A stretch of DNA of 64,000 nucleotides from positions 682,001-746,000 of the forward strand of contig CAWJKU010000004.1 of assembly GCA_963843535.1 (NCBI GenBank), written 5' to 3'. The notes below the pieces were generated by a model. The model was given only the letters and a program-made list of their open reading frames with translations, was not told where the DNA came from and searched no databases. Positions 16,556 through 25,336 of the stretch are shown here, in pieces. The stretch's first letter is position 1. Each line of letters starts with the position of its first letter. The stretch comes from CAVUNY01 sp963843535 (GTDB taxonomy: Bacteria > Chloroflexota > Anaerolineae > Anaerolineales > Anaerolineaceae). The position numbers were made by a program, and so were the translations under genes.

Positions 16556-17520
16556 TCCCACCGGAGTGGCTGGATGAAGCCCAACAACGCCTGGCAGGAC
16601 AGGTGCTGCACACACCGATGACCTTTGACCAGGAGCACGGTCTATATTTGAAATGGGAGAACCGCCAGCATACCGGTTCTTTTAAAGTACGCGGCGCGCT
16701 CAATAAAGTGCTCAGCTTGCAGCCTTGGGAAAGGGAACGCGGCCTGGTTACAGCATCTGCCGGCAATCATGGGCAGGGGGTAGCGCTTGCGGCGCAGCGC
16801 AGCGCGGGGCATGTCATCGTGTTTGCTTCAGAACAGGCTGTGCCGGCAAAACTTGAGGCTATGCGTTCCCTGGGAGCAGAAGTCCGTCTGGTGCCGGGGC
16901 TGTATGCGGAAGCGGAACAGGCCGGGATACGCTTTGCCAGAGACAATCACATGACCTGGATCTCGCCTTACAACGATGCCCAGGTGATCGCCGGGCAAGC
17001 GACTCTGGGTTTCGAAATCATGCAGGACCTAATCGATTTCTCCGAAAACGGCGCTCATCTGGCGGTCGTGATTCCGGTGGGGGGAGGCGGGTTGGCAGCT
17101 GGCATCGGTCTGGCGCTGCAGCGCATGGTTCCCAGGCCGCGGTTGGTGGGCATCCAACCGGTGAATTCTCCCTATTTTCATGCCCTGTACTACCGGGGAT
17201 CTCAGCAGGACGTGCAAGAAAGGCAGACTCTGGCGGATGGGCTTGAAGGCGCGGTCGAAGAGGGTTCCTTGACCATTCCGCTGGTGCGTTCCATGCTGGA
17301 TGAAATTGTGCTGGTGGATGAGGTAGAAATCGAGCGCGCCGTGGCGCTGGCATACCAGCGGTACGGAGAAGTGATCGAAGGTGCGGCGGCTGCCGCCCTG
17401 GCAGGCGCGCAATCTGGTAAAATTATCCATCGCCCGTTGGTTGTGCTGCTCACGGGGGGCAACATCCAACCGGAAGTGCATCAAAAATTAGTATCCCGTG
17501 GTTCGGATACAGCCTGGTGA
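16552..17520 (+). CDS. Threonine/serine dehydratase-like PLP enzyme
   Basis: A 322-aa fold-type II PLP enzyme. KWENRQHTGSFKVRGALNK near residue 37 carries the Schiff-base lysine, the Asn of ASAGNHGQGVAL binds substrate, and PVGGGGLAAG near 178 is the phosphate-binding glycine loop. There is no C-terminal ACT domain, so it resembles catabolic threonine dehydratase or serine racemase/dehydratase rather than allosteric IlvA. Substrate is inferred from family. It ends 12 bases before the GH3-like gene. Confidence 0.9.
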   Translation: MIPPEWLDEAQQRLAGQVLHTPMTFDQEHGLYLKWENRQHTGSFKVRGALNKVLSLQPWERERGLVTASAGNHGQGVALAAQRSAGHVIVFASEQAVPAKLEAMRSLGAEVRLVPGLYAEAEQAGIRFARDNHMTWISPYNDAQVIAGQATLGFEIMQDLIDFSENGAHLAVVIPVGGGGLAAGIGLALQRMVPRPRLVGIQPVNSPYFHALYYRGSQQDVQERQTLADGLEGAVEEGSLTIPLVRSMLDEIVLVDEVEIERAVALAYQRYGEVIEGAAAAALAGAQSGKIIHRPLVVLLTGGNIQPEVHQKLVSRGSDTAW

Positions 17521-17532
17521 AGGAAGAGACCC

Positions 17533-20388
17533 TTGAAGAACTGGCGCCGGTTCATTTGGTTGGGGATCATCCTGGGGATCGTTTTGTCGGCTGTGCAGCC
17601 GTCAGAATCAGCCCAGGCCTTACCGCTGTTCCAGGGGCAGGATCAAGCAGCACAGATTCGACAACTGATGTCCCGGATGACGCCAGAAGAAAAAGTAGGC
17701 CAATTATTCCTGGTCACATTTCGCGGGCGGGACGTCACCAGCAAAGATGCCAAAATTATTGACCTGATCTCCAATCGGCATGTCGGCGGTGTCATGCTGC
17801 TGGCGAATAACGATAATTTTTCAGGCTCTCAGACGGTATTGGAAGATGCATACCGGATGATCTTGGATTTGCAGTCCACCCGGTGGGGAGCTTCCCAAAA
17901 ATCGATCCGTAACCAGTTTGGTTTTACCTATATCCCACAATACGTGCCGTTATTAATTGGCACTGCACAGAATGGCGATCTTTATCCCAACGACCAGCTG
18001 CTTAGTGGTATTACGCCGCTGCCGTCTGAAATGGCCATTGGGGCTTCCTGGAAAACAAGTGAAGCCGAAAAAATGGGCGTGATCCTGGGAAAAGAGTTAT
18101 CCGCGCTGGGGATTAACCTGTTGATCGGTCCATCACTTGACCTGGCTGAAAATATCGGTCCTGACAGTACGCACGATATGGGCACGCAAATATTCGGGCA
18201 GAATCCATTCTGGGTTGGAGAACTGGGACAGGCCTTCATCCGTGGGGTTCATACTGGAAGCAGTAAGAAAATTGGCGTGATTGCGCACAGTTTTCCGGGA
18301 ATTGGCGCGGCGGACCGGTCACCTGAGAGTGAAGTATCGACGGTGAGAAAAACGCAGGAACAACTGATCCGCAATGAACTGGTACCGTTTTTCGCGGTGA
18401 CCGGTAGCGCAAAATCCCCGGATGCGGCTGCTGACGGGCTATTACTGGCTAATATTCGTTATCAGGGCTGGCAAGGCGCAATTCGGACCAGCACTCGCCC
18501 ATTAAGTTTTGACACAGCGGCGCTTGACCAGGCGTTGGCACTGCCGCAAATCGCCAGCTGGCGAAAGGATGGGGGGGTTCTGGTCAGCGACGACCTGGGC
18601 AGCGCGGCGCTGCGCAAGTTTTACGATGTTTCGGGGCAAGGTTTCGATCCCCGTCAGGTCGTCCGCAGCGCCTTTTTGGGGGGCAGCGATATTTTATTCA
18701 TCGACAACCTGGTCGCACCCGGAGATCAGGACAGCTACACCACATTGGTGCGCATCATCGATTTCTTCGTACAAAAATATCGTGAAGATACGGCGTTTGC
18801 GCAGCGGGTGGATGCTTCTGTGGAACGGATTCTGAGCCTGAAATTTGGCCTGTATCAATCATTTACCCTGGAAAAGGTAGTTCCTGACGCTAATCTGCTG
18901 AAAGCGATCGGGGTTTCACAGTCAGGCACCTTCGAATTGGCCCGCCAGGCTGTGACATTAGTTCACCCGCTGCAGACCGAACTTGGCCAGGTGCTGCCGC
19001 GCCCCCCGGAATTACGAGAGCGCTTGTTGTTTCTGACGGATGTGGTTACTTACCACCAATGCGCGCAGTGCCCCGCTGAACCTGTGCTGGCGGTGGATGC
19101 GCTGCAGAACGTGGTGATGCGCCTGTACGGTCCGCGCACCGGCGGTCAGATCAATACCGCCAACCTGTCATCATTCTCATTTCTAGATTTGAAGTACTTC
19201 CTGGACGATAACAAAGAAAAAATCCCCCCTAACCTGGAAGACAGCCTGAAACTGGCGGATTGGGTAGTCGTTGCGCTGCTCAGCACAGATACGAACCGGC
19301 CCGAATCGAGCGCTTTTCGACAACTGCTCTCGAAAAGGCCCGAGCTGCTGCGCAATAAAAAGGTTTTGGTGTTTGCTTTTGGTGCACCTTATTACCTGGA
19401 TGCCACCGACATCTCCAAACTCAGCGCCTTTTATGCGCTTTACAGCAAGACGCCTCCTTTCCTCGAAGTAGCGGCGAGAATTTTATTCCAGGAATTACCG
19501 CCTGTCGGTGCACTGCCGGTAACAGTATCCGGAGCGGGTTATGATCTATCGGTTGCTCTTTCTCCCGATCCTAACCAGGTCATTTCGCTGGAAGTAGACC
19601 AGCCGTCCACTACCTCAGCTACCCCGCAAGGAACCCGGACCACCACCCCCACCCCTGCCGTGACGCCCGCGGGAACATTGGCGCCTGTCCCCACGGTTAA
19701 AGTCGGGGATATGCTGCCCTTAATGACCGGCATTATCTACGACCACAATCACAATCCCGTCCGAGATGGCACGCCAGTCACCTTTATTTTTACGGTTCCT
19801 GGCGGGGAGAGCAATGTCTCGCAGCAGATCAGCGCCACCACGCTGAACGGAATTGCCAGGGCTGCATACCGCATCCAAAGCGGAAGTTCACTGGAAGTAC
19901 GCGTGGTAAGCGAGCCAGCCTTATCGTCCAAACAACTGCGCATTAATATTACCTCCAGCGGTGTGGCCATTACCGCGGTGACTCCTACCCAGCCGCCGCC
20001 CACGGCGACCATTACTCCGACGCTGACTTCCACCCCAACCCCCACTCAGACTGCCACACCATCACCGACGCCTGCTCCACCGCCACGGCCGGGGACCGGG
20101 GATTGGTTTATATCCTTGCTGGTTGCCTGGGGGGCGGCTGCCGGATTTTTCTGGCTGGGGCGCGCCACCAGCTCGCTGCGTTGGGCGGTGCGCTGGGGAC
20201 TGCTGGCCGCTGCTGGCGGTCTGCTGGTTTATACCTACCTGGCAGCCGGACTACCCGGCGGGCAAGGCGTTATAGATTCAAACGGGACGGGCATACTGGG
20301 GTGGCTGACATTCACCGGTTCATTGGCGGGTTGGTTGGTCGGATTTATCTGGCAGCGTCTGGATGGTAGTCAAAGAAAACGAACATAA
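17533..20388 (+). CDS. Large exported GH3-like protein with Ig-like and membrane C-terminus
   Basis: A 951-aa protein starting at TTG 17533 behind AGGAAG. Layout: signal/hydrophobic segment (about 5-20); GH3 N-terminal barrel (about 40-440), including MTPEEKVGQLFLVTF and the putative nucleophile in VLVSDDLG; an alpha/beta second domain (about 460-670); a Thr/Pro linker; a bacterial Ig-like domain (about 725-815); a second Thr/Pro linker; and C-terminal transmembrane segments (about 855-940). The NagZ-type KHFPGHG dyad region is altered to AHSFPGIG here, so N-acetylglucosaminidase activity is uncertain. It would act outside the cell, tethered at the C-terminus, perhaps on peptidoglycan or glycans. 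Confidence 0.85.
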   Translation: MKNWRRFIWLGIILGIVLSAVQPSESAQALPLFQGQDQAAQIRQLMSRMTPEEKVGQLFLVTFRGRDVTSKDAKIIDLISNRHVGGVMLLANNDNFSGSQTVLEDAYRMILDLQSTRWGASQKSIRNQFGFTYIPQYVPLLIGTAQNGDLYPNDQLLSGITPLPSEMAIGASWKTSEAEKMGVILGKELSALGINLLIGPSLDLAENIGPDSTHDMGTQIFGQNPFWVGELGQAFIRGVHTGSSKKIGVIAHSFPGIGAADRSPESEVSTVRKTQEQLIRNELVPFFAVTGSAKSPDAAADGLLLANIRYQGWQGAIRTSTRPLSFDTAALDQALALPQIASWRKDGGVLVSDDLGSAALRKFYDVSGQGFDPRQVVRSAFLGGSDILFIDNLVAPGDQDSYTTLVRIIDFFVQKYREDTAFAQRVDASVERILSLKFGLYQSFTLEKVVPDANLLKAIGVSQSGTFELARQAVTLVHPLQTELGQVLPRPPELRERLLFLTDVVTYHQCAQCPAEPVLAVDALQNVVMRLYGPRTGGQINTANLSSFSFLDLKYFLDDNKEKIPPNLEDSLKLADWVVVALLSTDTNRPESSAFRQLLSKRPELLRNKKVLVFAFGAPYYLDATDISKLSAFYALYSKTPPFLEVAARILFQELPPVGALPVTVSGAGYDLSVALSPDPNQVISLEVDQPSTTSATPQGTRTTTPTPAVTPAGTLAPVPTVKVGDMLPLMTGIIYDHNHNPVRDGTPVTFIFTVPGGESNVSQQISATTLNGIARAAYRIQSGSSLEVRVVSEPALSSKQLRINITSSGVAITAVTPTQPPPTATITPTLTSTPTPTQTATPSPTPAPPPRPGTGDWFISLLVAWGAAAGFFWLGRATSSLRWAVRWGLLAAAGGLLVYTYLAAGLPGGQGVIDSNGTGILGWLTFTGSLAGWLVGFIWQRLDGSQRKRT

Positions 20389-20412
20389 TCAGCGAAATAT
20401 CGACTAAAATCC

Positions 20413-20440
20413 TTGACAAATTTCAAATTCGCGTGATAAA
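20413..20440 (+). promoter_or_regulatory. Promoter of the rsgA leader
   Basis: TTGACA at 20413-20418 and GATAAA at 20435-20440 with 16-base spacing form one of the best sigma-70-type promoters in the window. The transcript would start near 20447, about 300 bases before rsgA. Confidence 0.65.
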
Positions 20441-20571
20441 CTTTTGCTGTTCGATCCTAAGAAGAAAGGATGAAAAGTGTGTTTCATGTCTAATACTGCG
20501 TCGGTGCTTGTGCGAGAATATATTGCGTGAGTGTGCTTAGGGTTAAAGATCTAATTTTGAATTGATTTTTC

Positions 20572-20607
20572 AGCCACGGGTGCATTCATGCCCCGTGGCT
20601 TTAATTT
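20572..20607 (+). terminator. First terminator-like hairpin in rsgA leader
   Basis: Arms AGCCACGGG and CCCGTGGCT with an inner GCAT/ATGC helix, followed by TTAATTT. The outer arms match those of the hairpin at 20696, so alternative pairing between the two is possible. Confidence 0.6.
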
Positions 20608-20695
20608 AAGCAAACCGGCCGCGTGCTTCTCAGAAGCATCGTCACGGACAGGTATCCGCTTCATTGCGGCGCCAGTTAAGTGCAAGGTTCGCAGC

Positions 20696-20725
20696 AAAGC
20701 CACGGGATTCGTCCCGTGGCTTTTT
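20696..20725 (+). terminator. Second terminator hairpin in rsgA leader
   Basis: A perfect 12-bp stem (AAAGCCACGGGA) with TTCG loop, then a T-run, ends 20 bases before the rsgA start. If functional it would stop transcription into rsgA unless countered. Confidence 0.7.
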
Positions 20726-20744
20726 ATTTAAGGGAAATTTTCTA

Positions 20745-21752
20745 ATGAATAAATTGGTAAAAGAACGGACCCGGCAGGGGTTCGTCATCAGGAAAACAAT
20801 GGGAATTTTTATCGTACAGGTGGATGAGAGATCTATCCAATGTACGCTTGCTTCACATTTCTCCAAGTCATCCGCCGTAAAGCTACGCACCACGTCCGGA
20901 AGGAAAGCCAGCCGGAATATGGATGAGGACAAAGTGATCGATGATCTGGTGGTAGGTGATGAGGTGATCCTTTCTGAGCAGGCAGAAAATACAGGACGCA
21001 TCCTTGAAGTTCTGCCGCGCCGCAGCCAGTTTTCACGCCGGGCTGCCGCTCCGATGCCAGGCTCGTACCCCAGAGAGCAGGTGCTGGCTGCCAACGTAAA
21101 CCAGGTGGTGCCAGTTTTTGCGGTATCTAATCCCCCTCCCCGGTGGAATATGCTGGACCGCTACCTGGTGTCGGCCGAAGCATTCGGCCTGGACGCGATC
21201 ATCTGCCTTACCAAGACTGACCTTTTGGATCAGCTGGATGGGACGCAGCGTGAGGAGCTGGAATCTGAAATCGCTGAATACCAGCGCATCGGCTACCAGG
21301 TGGTCCGGGTCAGCACGGTCACTGGAAACGGCCTGGCGGAATTGAAGCAAGCTTTACATGGATCGTTATCCGTGCTTTTGGGCAAATCAGGGGTGGGAAA
21401 GACATCCCTGCTGAATGCCCTCCAGCCGGGGTTGGGATTAAGGGTCAACAGTGTCAGCCAGATGACCGGTAAAGGCCGCCACACCACCACTGTCCAGGAG
21501 ATGTTCCTTCTCGACTGGGGCGGGGCCATTGTGGATACGCCCGGTGAACGGGAATTTGGGTTGTGGCAAGTGGATTCGAATGACCTGGCGTTGTATTTTC
21601 CGGAAATGCGCCCCTTTGTCGGCCGCTGCCGATACGGGATGAACTGCCGCCACGATGAAGAGCAAGGTTGTGCGGTGCGTTCAGCGGCTTTATCTGGGGA
21701 GATCAGTCCCAGGCGCTACCAGAGTTACCATCGGCTGTGTGTTGATCCATGA
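20745..21752 (+). CDS. rsgA: Ribosome small-subunit maturation GTPase RsgA
   Basis: Circularly permuted GTPase that checks late 30S assembly. The 335-aa protein begins at ATG 20745 behind AAGGGA; an in-frame start at 20664 would run through the terminator hairpin and was rejected. N-terminal OB fold (about 1-80), then G4 LTKTDLL, G1 GKSGVGKTSLLN and G3 DTPGERE in permuted order, and a C-terminal zinc site with CRYGMNCRH and a later Cys. Its transcription seems to depend on passing two leader hairpins. Confidence 0.95.
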   Translation: MNKLVKERTRQGFVIRKTMGIFIVQVDERSIQCTLASHFSKSSAVKLRTTSGRKASRNMDEDKVIDDLVVGDEVILSEQAENTGRILEVLPRRSQFSRRAAAPMPGSYPREQVLAANVNQVVPVFAVSNPPPRWNMLDRYLVSAEAFGLDAIICLTKTDLLDQLDGTQREELESEIAEYQRIGYQVVRVSTVTGNGLAELKQALHGSLSVLLGKSGVGKTSLLNALQPGLGLRVNSVSQMTGKGRHTTTVQEMFLLDWGGAIVDTPGEREFGLWQVDSNDLALYFPEMRPFVGRCRYGMNCRHDEEQGCAVRSAALSGEISPRRYQSYHRLCVDP

Positions 21753-21801
21753 CAGATGCTTTGGTTTCACTGAAACACAGAAACCGATTGTGAGATTTGC
21801 C

Positions 21802-22371
21802 ATGTTTGAAGATTTTGGACTGGAAATGCCTGTTAGAAAGAATGGGTCCAGGTCGAAATGGGACCGGACCCGTTCACCAGGCGGGAGGAATTGGAAAAAT
21901 TCGGATTTTCGGTGTATGTACTGCCAGAATTATGTCTCGGCAGCGGCCGTGTTTGCCGGTGTGCACAACCGCAACCACTGCCCATACTGCCTGTGGTCAA
22001 AACATCTGGATCTGTACCAATCCGGTGACCGGATGGCAATATGCAAGTCGGGGATGCGCCCGGTGGCGCTGACCTTAAAACAAGCGCATAAGAAATACGC
22101 ACACCCATACCAGGGTGAGTTGATGATCGTGCATCATTGTGACAGCTGTGGGAAAATCTCGATCAACCGCATTGCCGCTGATGATGATCCCGATCGGATT
22201 CTGGCGGTTTTGGATGCTTCTGAGCATCTTGATGAATATTTCGTTCATCAACTCGAAGCGCAAGGGATCTTGATTGTGGGTGAAGCGCAGCGTTGGGTTG
22301 TCCTGGTCCGCCTGTTTGGCAGCGAGGAGTCGGCTTGCCCGCGCGAGGTTGGCTTCGCAGTTTGCGGATAA
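21802..22371 (+). CDS. RNHCP-domain protein
   Basis: A 189-aa cysteine-rich protein with the signature RNHCPYCLWSKHLD near residue 80, the mark of the RNHCP domain, whose function is unknown. Further CxxC pairs (CMYCQNY, CDSCGK) suggest one or two zinc ribbons. The frame is open back to 21655, but that part overlaps rsgA and shows no family features, so ATG 21802 was chosen; no clear ribosome site is visible. It follows rsgA by 49 bases on the same strand and precedes a strong terminator, so it may share the rsgA transcript. Confidence 0.8.
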   Translation: MFEDFGLEMPVRKNGSRSKWDRTRSPGGRNWKNSDFRCMYCQNYVSAAAVFAGVHNRNHCPYCLWSKHLDLYQSGDRMAICKSGMRPVALTLKQAHKKYAHPYQGELMIVHHCDSCGKISINRIAADDDPDRILAVLDASEHLDEYFVHQLEAQGILIVGEAQRWVVLVRLFGSEESACPREVGFAVCG

Positions 22372-22378
22372 AACGAAG

Positions 22379-22423
22379 GCTGCACCTGCCGGAAAAAACT
22401 TGCTGGCAGGTGCAGCAGATTTT
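22379..22423 (+). terminator. Terminator after the RNHCP gene
   Basis: A perfect 12-bp stem, GCTGCACCTGCC with its complement at 22405-22416, with a 14-base loop and followed by AGATTTT. It begins 8 bases after the stop codon. Confidence 0.75.
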
Positions 22424-22527
22424 AATCGCCAGTGCTGGCTATTTCTTTTTTACGCCGTTTCGTGTAAAATTTCACAAAGTATTAATTCATTTTAACGATC
22501 ATGACATCCCAGGGTTAGGAGCGAAAC

Positions 22528-24054
22528 ATGGCGGCAAAATATGATTATGTGATCATTGGGGGTGGGGTGGTGGGGAGCATGCTGGCGCGCTTCCTTTCAC
22601 GCTATCAGGCCAGTATTCTCGTGATCGAGAAAGAAGTGGATGTGGGCATGGGGGCCAGCTCAGCCAATTCAGCCATTGTTCACGCCGGCTATGATCCCCT
22701 TCCCGGCACCTTGAAGGCGAAGCTCAACGTTCAGGCTAATTCGATGTGGGATAACCTGGCGGGAGAACTAAACTTCCCATTTGAACGCCGCGGCGATTAC
22801 GTGGTGGCGGTAGGTCCGGAAGAAAGACCCGGGTTGGAGCTGCTCATGGAGCAGGGACGGCTCAATGGGGTTCCGGGCATTCATTACATCTCCGCGGATG
22901 AGATGCGCAAACGGGAACCTGAAATTACTCCGATGGTGAGTGGCGCGCTGTGGGCCCCAACCGGCGGATTGTGCGATCCGTTTGCCGTGACGGTTGCCGC
23001 GGCAGAGAATGCCGTCCAGAACGGGGTCAAGGTGATGTTGGACACCGCGTTTGAAGATTTTATGTGGGATAAGCAGCGGATTATTGGGGTGAAAACCAAC
23101 CGCGGTGTTTTCCACTGTCGGTGGGCGATCAATGCCGCCGGGCTTTATGCCGATGACGTCATGCACCGGGCCGGGGTCCGCCCGGGGTTCTGCATCACCC
23201 CACGGCGCGGCGAATACTGCATTCTTGACCGGGCTGAAATCACGATCCATAACGTGCTGTTCCCGGTTCCCACCCAGGCGGGCAAGGGGATCCTGGTCAC
23301 GGGTTCGTTGCATGGAAACACGCTCATCGGTCCCAACGCGCATGCCGTCGAAAGCAAAGAAGATCGTTCCGTGACCAGCCAGGGCATCGATGAATTATGC
23401 AGCGGCGCCCACAAGCTGGTGCCTGGTTTAAATATGCGTTTTATCATTGCCTCATTTGCCGGGCTGCGATCGGCCGGGAATGCTCGCTGCGCTGATCCGT
23501 CGATCCAGTACGACAGCGATTTTGTGATTGAAATTCCCGACGGCGTGCATGGATTGGTCAACCTGGGCGGAATTGAATCGCCGGGTTTGACCTCTGCCCC
23601 CGCGATTGCCCAACACGTGATCGAAATGCTCAAGGATGCGGGCGAAAAGCTGGTGGAAAAGACCGGCTGGCAGCCAATTCGCCCTCCGCGTCCCCGCTTC
23701 CGAGATCTGACCCATGCTGGCCAGGCGCGGTTGATTACCAATGATCCTCGTTACGGCAGGGTGATCTGCCGCTGCGAGATGATCACTGAAGGCGAGATCG
23801 AGGCTGAAATTCACGCGCCTATCCCCGCTACTACATATGATGCCATCAAACGCCGCACCTGGTTGGGTACGGGGCGCTGCCTGGGAGGATTTGACCTGCC
23901 GCGGGTCGTGGCTCTGCTGGCGCAAGAATTGGGCATCTCACCCCAGGAGGTGACCAAGAGAGGCGGAGGGTCCGAATTCTTGTTCCGCCTGACCAAAGAC
24001 CAGCCCGCGGGTACTGACGCGGAAGGTGAAGCGGAGGTGGCGCATGGCGGTTAA
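22528..24054 (+). CDS. GlpA-like FAD-dependent glycerol-3-phosphate dehydrogenase
   Basis: A 508-aa flavoprotein: DAO-type FAD domain starting at YVIIGGGVVGSMLARFL, and a C-terminal BFD-like [2Fe-2S] region from about residue 410 (VICRCEMITEGEIEAE). The usual cluster has Cys-x-Cys and two further cysteines; here the last of the four is replaced by Asp456 (RCLGGFDLP), so cluster binding may be altered. In the Thermotoga/Firmicutes-type operon this subunit oxidises glycerol-3-phosphate and partners with the two genes that follow. AGGAG lies 6 bases before ATG, and the end overlaps the next gene by 11 bases. Confidence 0.85.
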   Translation: MAAKYDYVIIGGGVVGSMLARFLSRYQASILVIEKEVDVGMGASSANSAIVHAGYDPLPGTLKAKLNVQANSMWDNLAGELNFPFERRGDYVVAVGPEERPGLELLMEQGRLNGVPGIHYISADEMRKREPEITPMVSGALWAPTGGLCDPFAVTVAAAENAVQNGVKVMLDTAFEDFMWDKQRIIGVKTNRGVFHCRWAINAAGLYADDVMHRAGVRPGFCITPRRGEYCILDRAEITIHNVLFPVPTQAGKGILVTGSLHGNTLIGPNAHAVESKEDRSVTSQGIDELCSGAHKLVPGLNMRFIIASFAGLRSAGNARCADPSIQYDSDFVIEIPDGVHGLVNLGGIESPGLTSAPAIAQHVIEMLKDAGEKLVEKTGWQPIRPPRPRFRDLTHAGQARLITNDPRYGRVICRCEMITEGEIEAEIHAPIPATTYDAIKRRTWLGTGRCLGGFDLPRVVALLAQELGISPQEVTKRGGGSEFLFRLTKDQPAGTDAEGEAEVAHGG

Positions 24055-25321
24055 ACAAAAATATGACGTGGTGGTGATTGGCAGCGGTCCAGGGGGATTG
24101 GCTGCGGCTATCGCCGCCCGCAAGAACGGGGCCGAAGATGTGCTGGTGATCGAGCGTGATGTTGAATTGGGCGGCATTCTCCTGCAGTGCATCCATAACG
24201 GCTTTGGTTTGGAAATACTCAAGCAGGATCTACCGGGTCCCGGTTATGCTCAGCGCTACGTTCATGAAGCCCTTGGTTTGGGCGTGGAAACCCTGCTGGA
24301 TGCGATGGTGCTGGATATCACCCCCCAGCGCAGGATTTATGCTGCCAGCAAACAGGCGGGCCTGGTGGATATTCAAGCCCGAGCGGTGGTTCTGGCGATG
24401 GGCTGCCGCGAGCGCACGCGCGCCCAGATCCGCCTGCCAGGTACCCGCCCGGCCGGGGTGTACACTGCCGGGACGGCGCAGCGTTGGGTGAATGTGGAAG
24501 GTTTTATGCCCGGCAGCCGCTTTGTGGTGCTCGGTTCGGGGGATATCGGCATGATCATGGCCCGCCGCCTGACCCTGGAAGGGGCCAGGGTGGAGCGGGT
24601 CCTGGAGATCATGCCCTTCCTGACCGGATTGACCCGCAACTACGTGCAGTGTTTAATGGATTACAACATCGATTTGCAGTTGAGCCACACCGTAAAGCGC
24701 ATTATTGGAAAGCAGCGGGTCGAAGCGGTTGAAGCGGTATTGGTGGACCAGAGTTGGAACCCGGTGCCGGGCAGCGAAGAAATCATCCCCTGCGATACCT
24801 TGCTGCTTTCGGTCGGCTTGATTCCAGAAAATGAATTATCCCGCAAAGCCGGGGTGCAGATCGATGCGGTCACGGGCGGGCCGTTCGTCGATGACAGCTT
24901 TGAAACCAGCGTGCCGGGAATCTTTGCCGCCGGGAATGTCGTTCATGTGTATGATCTGGTCGATTGGGTGACCGAGGCGGGATTTAATGCCGGCAAGGGA
25001 GCGGCTGCATTCGCCTTACGCGAGCGCCAGAAAGAAAATCGCCATGTGCCCCTGCTGCCAGGAGAGAATGTGCGTTATATTATTCCGCATGGATTGGACC
25101 AGGAACGCCTGGGTCAGGGCGAGATCCGCTTGCAGCTGCGGGTGAAGCAGCCTATCGAGGCTCCGGTTTGGGTAGAAGTACGCAATAATGGACACCTGGT
25201 GGCTCGCCGCGGCGAGCCGTATGCTCGCCCTGGGGAAATGGTCACGATGACCCTGACCCCACGCCATTACGATGATGTGCTGCATGCCAGCGAATTGACC
25301 GTAGCGGTCTGCAAGCGCTGA
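24044..25321 (+). CDS. NAD(P)/FAD-dependent oxidoreductase of the GlpA-like operon
   Basis: A 425-aa two-dinucleotide-binding flavoprotein: FAD loop GSGPGGLAAAIAARKNGAEDV at the N-terminus and a second glycine loop VLGSGDIGMIMARRL near residue 160, then FAAGNVVHVYDLVDW, which resembles the FAD-contacting end of this family. The start is ATG 24044, 5 bases after GGAGGT; the longer frame from 24026 would place start codons before the ribosome site. It overlaps the upstream subunit by 11 bases and precedes the DUF1667 gene by 15, a conserved trio that together passes electrons from glycerol-3-phosphate to a carrier not identified here. Confidence 0.88.
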   Translation: MAVKQKYDVVVIGSGPGGLAAAIAARKNGAEDVLVIERDVELGGILLQCIHNGFGLEILKQDLPGPGYAQRYVHEALGLGVETLLDAMVLDITPQRRIYAASKQAGLVDIQARAVVLAMGCRERTRAQIRLPGTRPAGVYTAGTAQRWVNVEGFMPGSRFVVLGSGDIGMIMARRLTLEGARVERVLEIMPFLTGLTRNYVQCLMDYNIDLQLSHTVKRIIGKQRVEAVEAVLVDQSWNPVPGSEEIIPCDTLLLSVGLIPENELSRKAGVQIDAVTGGPFVDDSFETSVPGIFAAGNVVHVYDLVDWVTEAGFNAGKGAAAFALRERQKENRHVPLLPGENVRYIIPHGLDQERLGQGEIRLQLRVKQPIEAPVWVEVRNNGHLVARRGEPYARPGEMVTMTLTPRHYDDVLHASELTVAVCKR

Positions 25322-25336
25322 ACGGGAAGGACAACG

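Larger units (their letters stand above)
20447..20744 (+). ncRNA. Structured leader or small RNA upstream of rsgA
   Basis: About 300 gene-free bases follow a strong promoter. An 8-bp helix (20454-20461 with 20536-20543, one wobble) could close a roughly 90-nt structured unit. It contains a possible 17-codon ORF at 20477-20530 (GTG start, AAAGGA 6 bases before) and inner hairpins such as TGAAA/TTTCA at 20471-20486. Two terminator-like hairpins follow, at 20572-20600 and 20696-20723, with the same outer arm sequence. Either a stand-alone small RNA or an attenuated rsgA leader fits; no known riboswitch class was recognised. Confidence 0.45.

Noticed and set aside
20664..20744. Longer rsgA start at 20664
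   Set aside because: Would translate through a perfect terminator hairpin; ATG 20745 has a ribosome site and matches RsgA N-termini.
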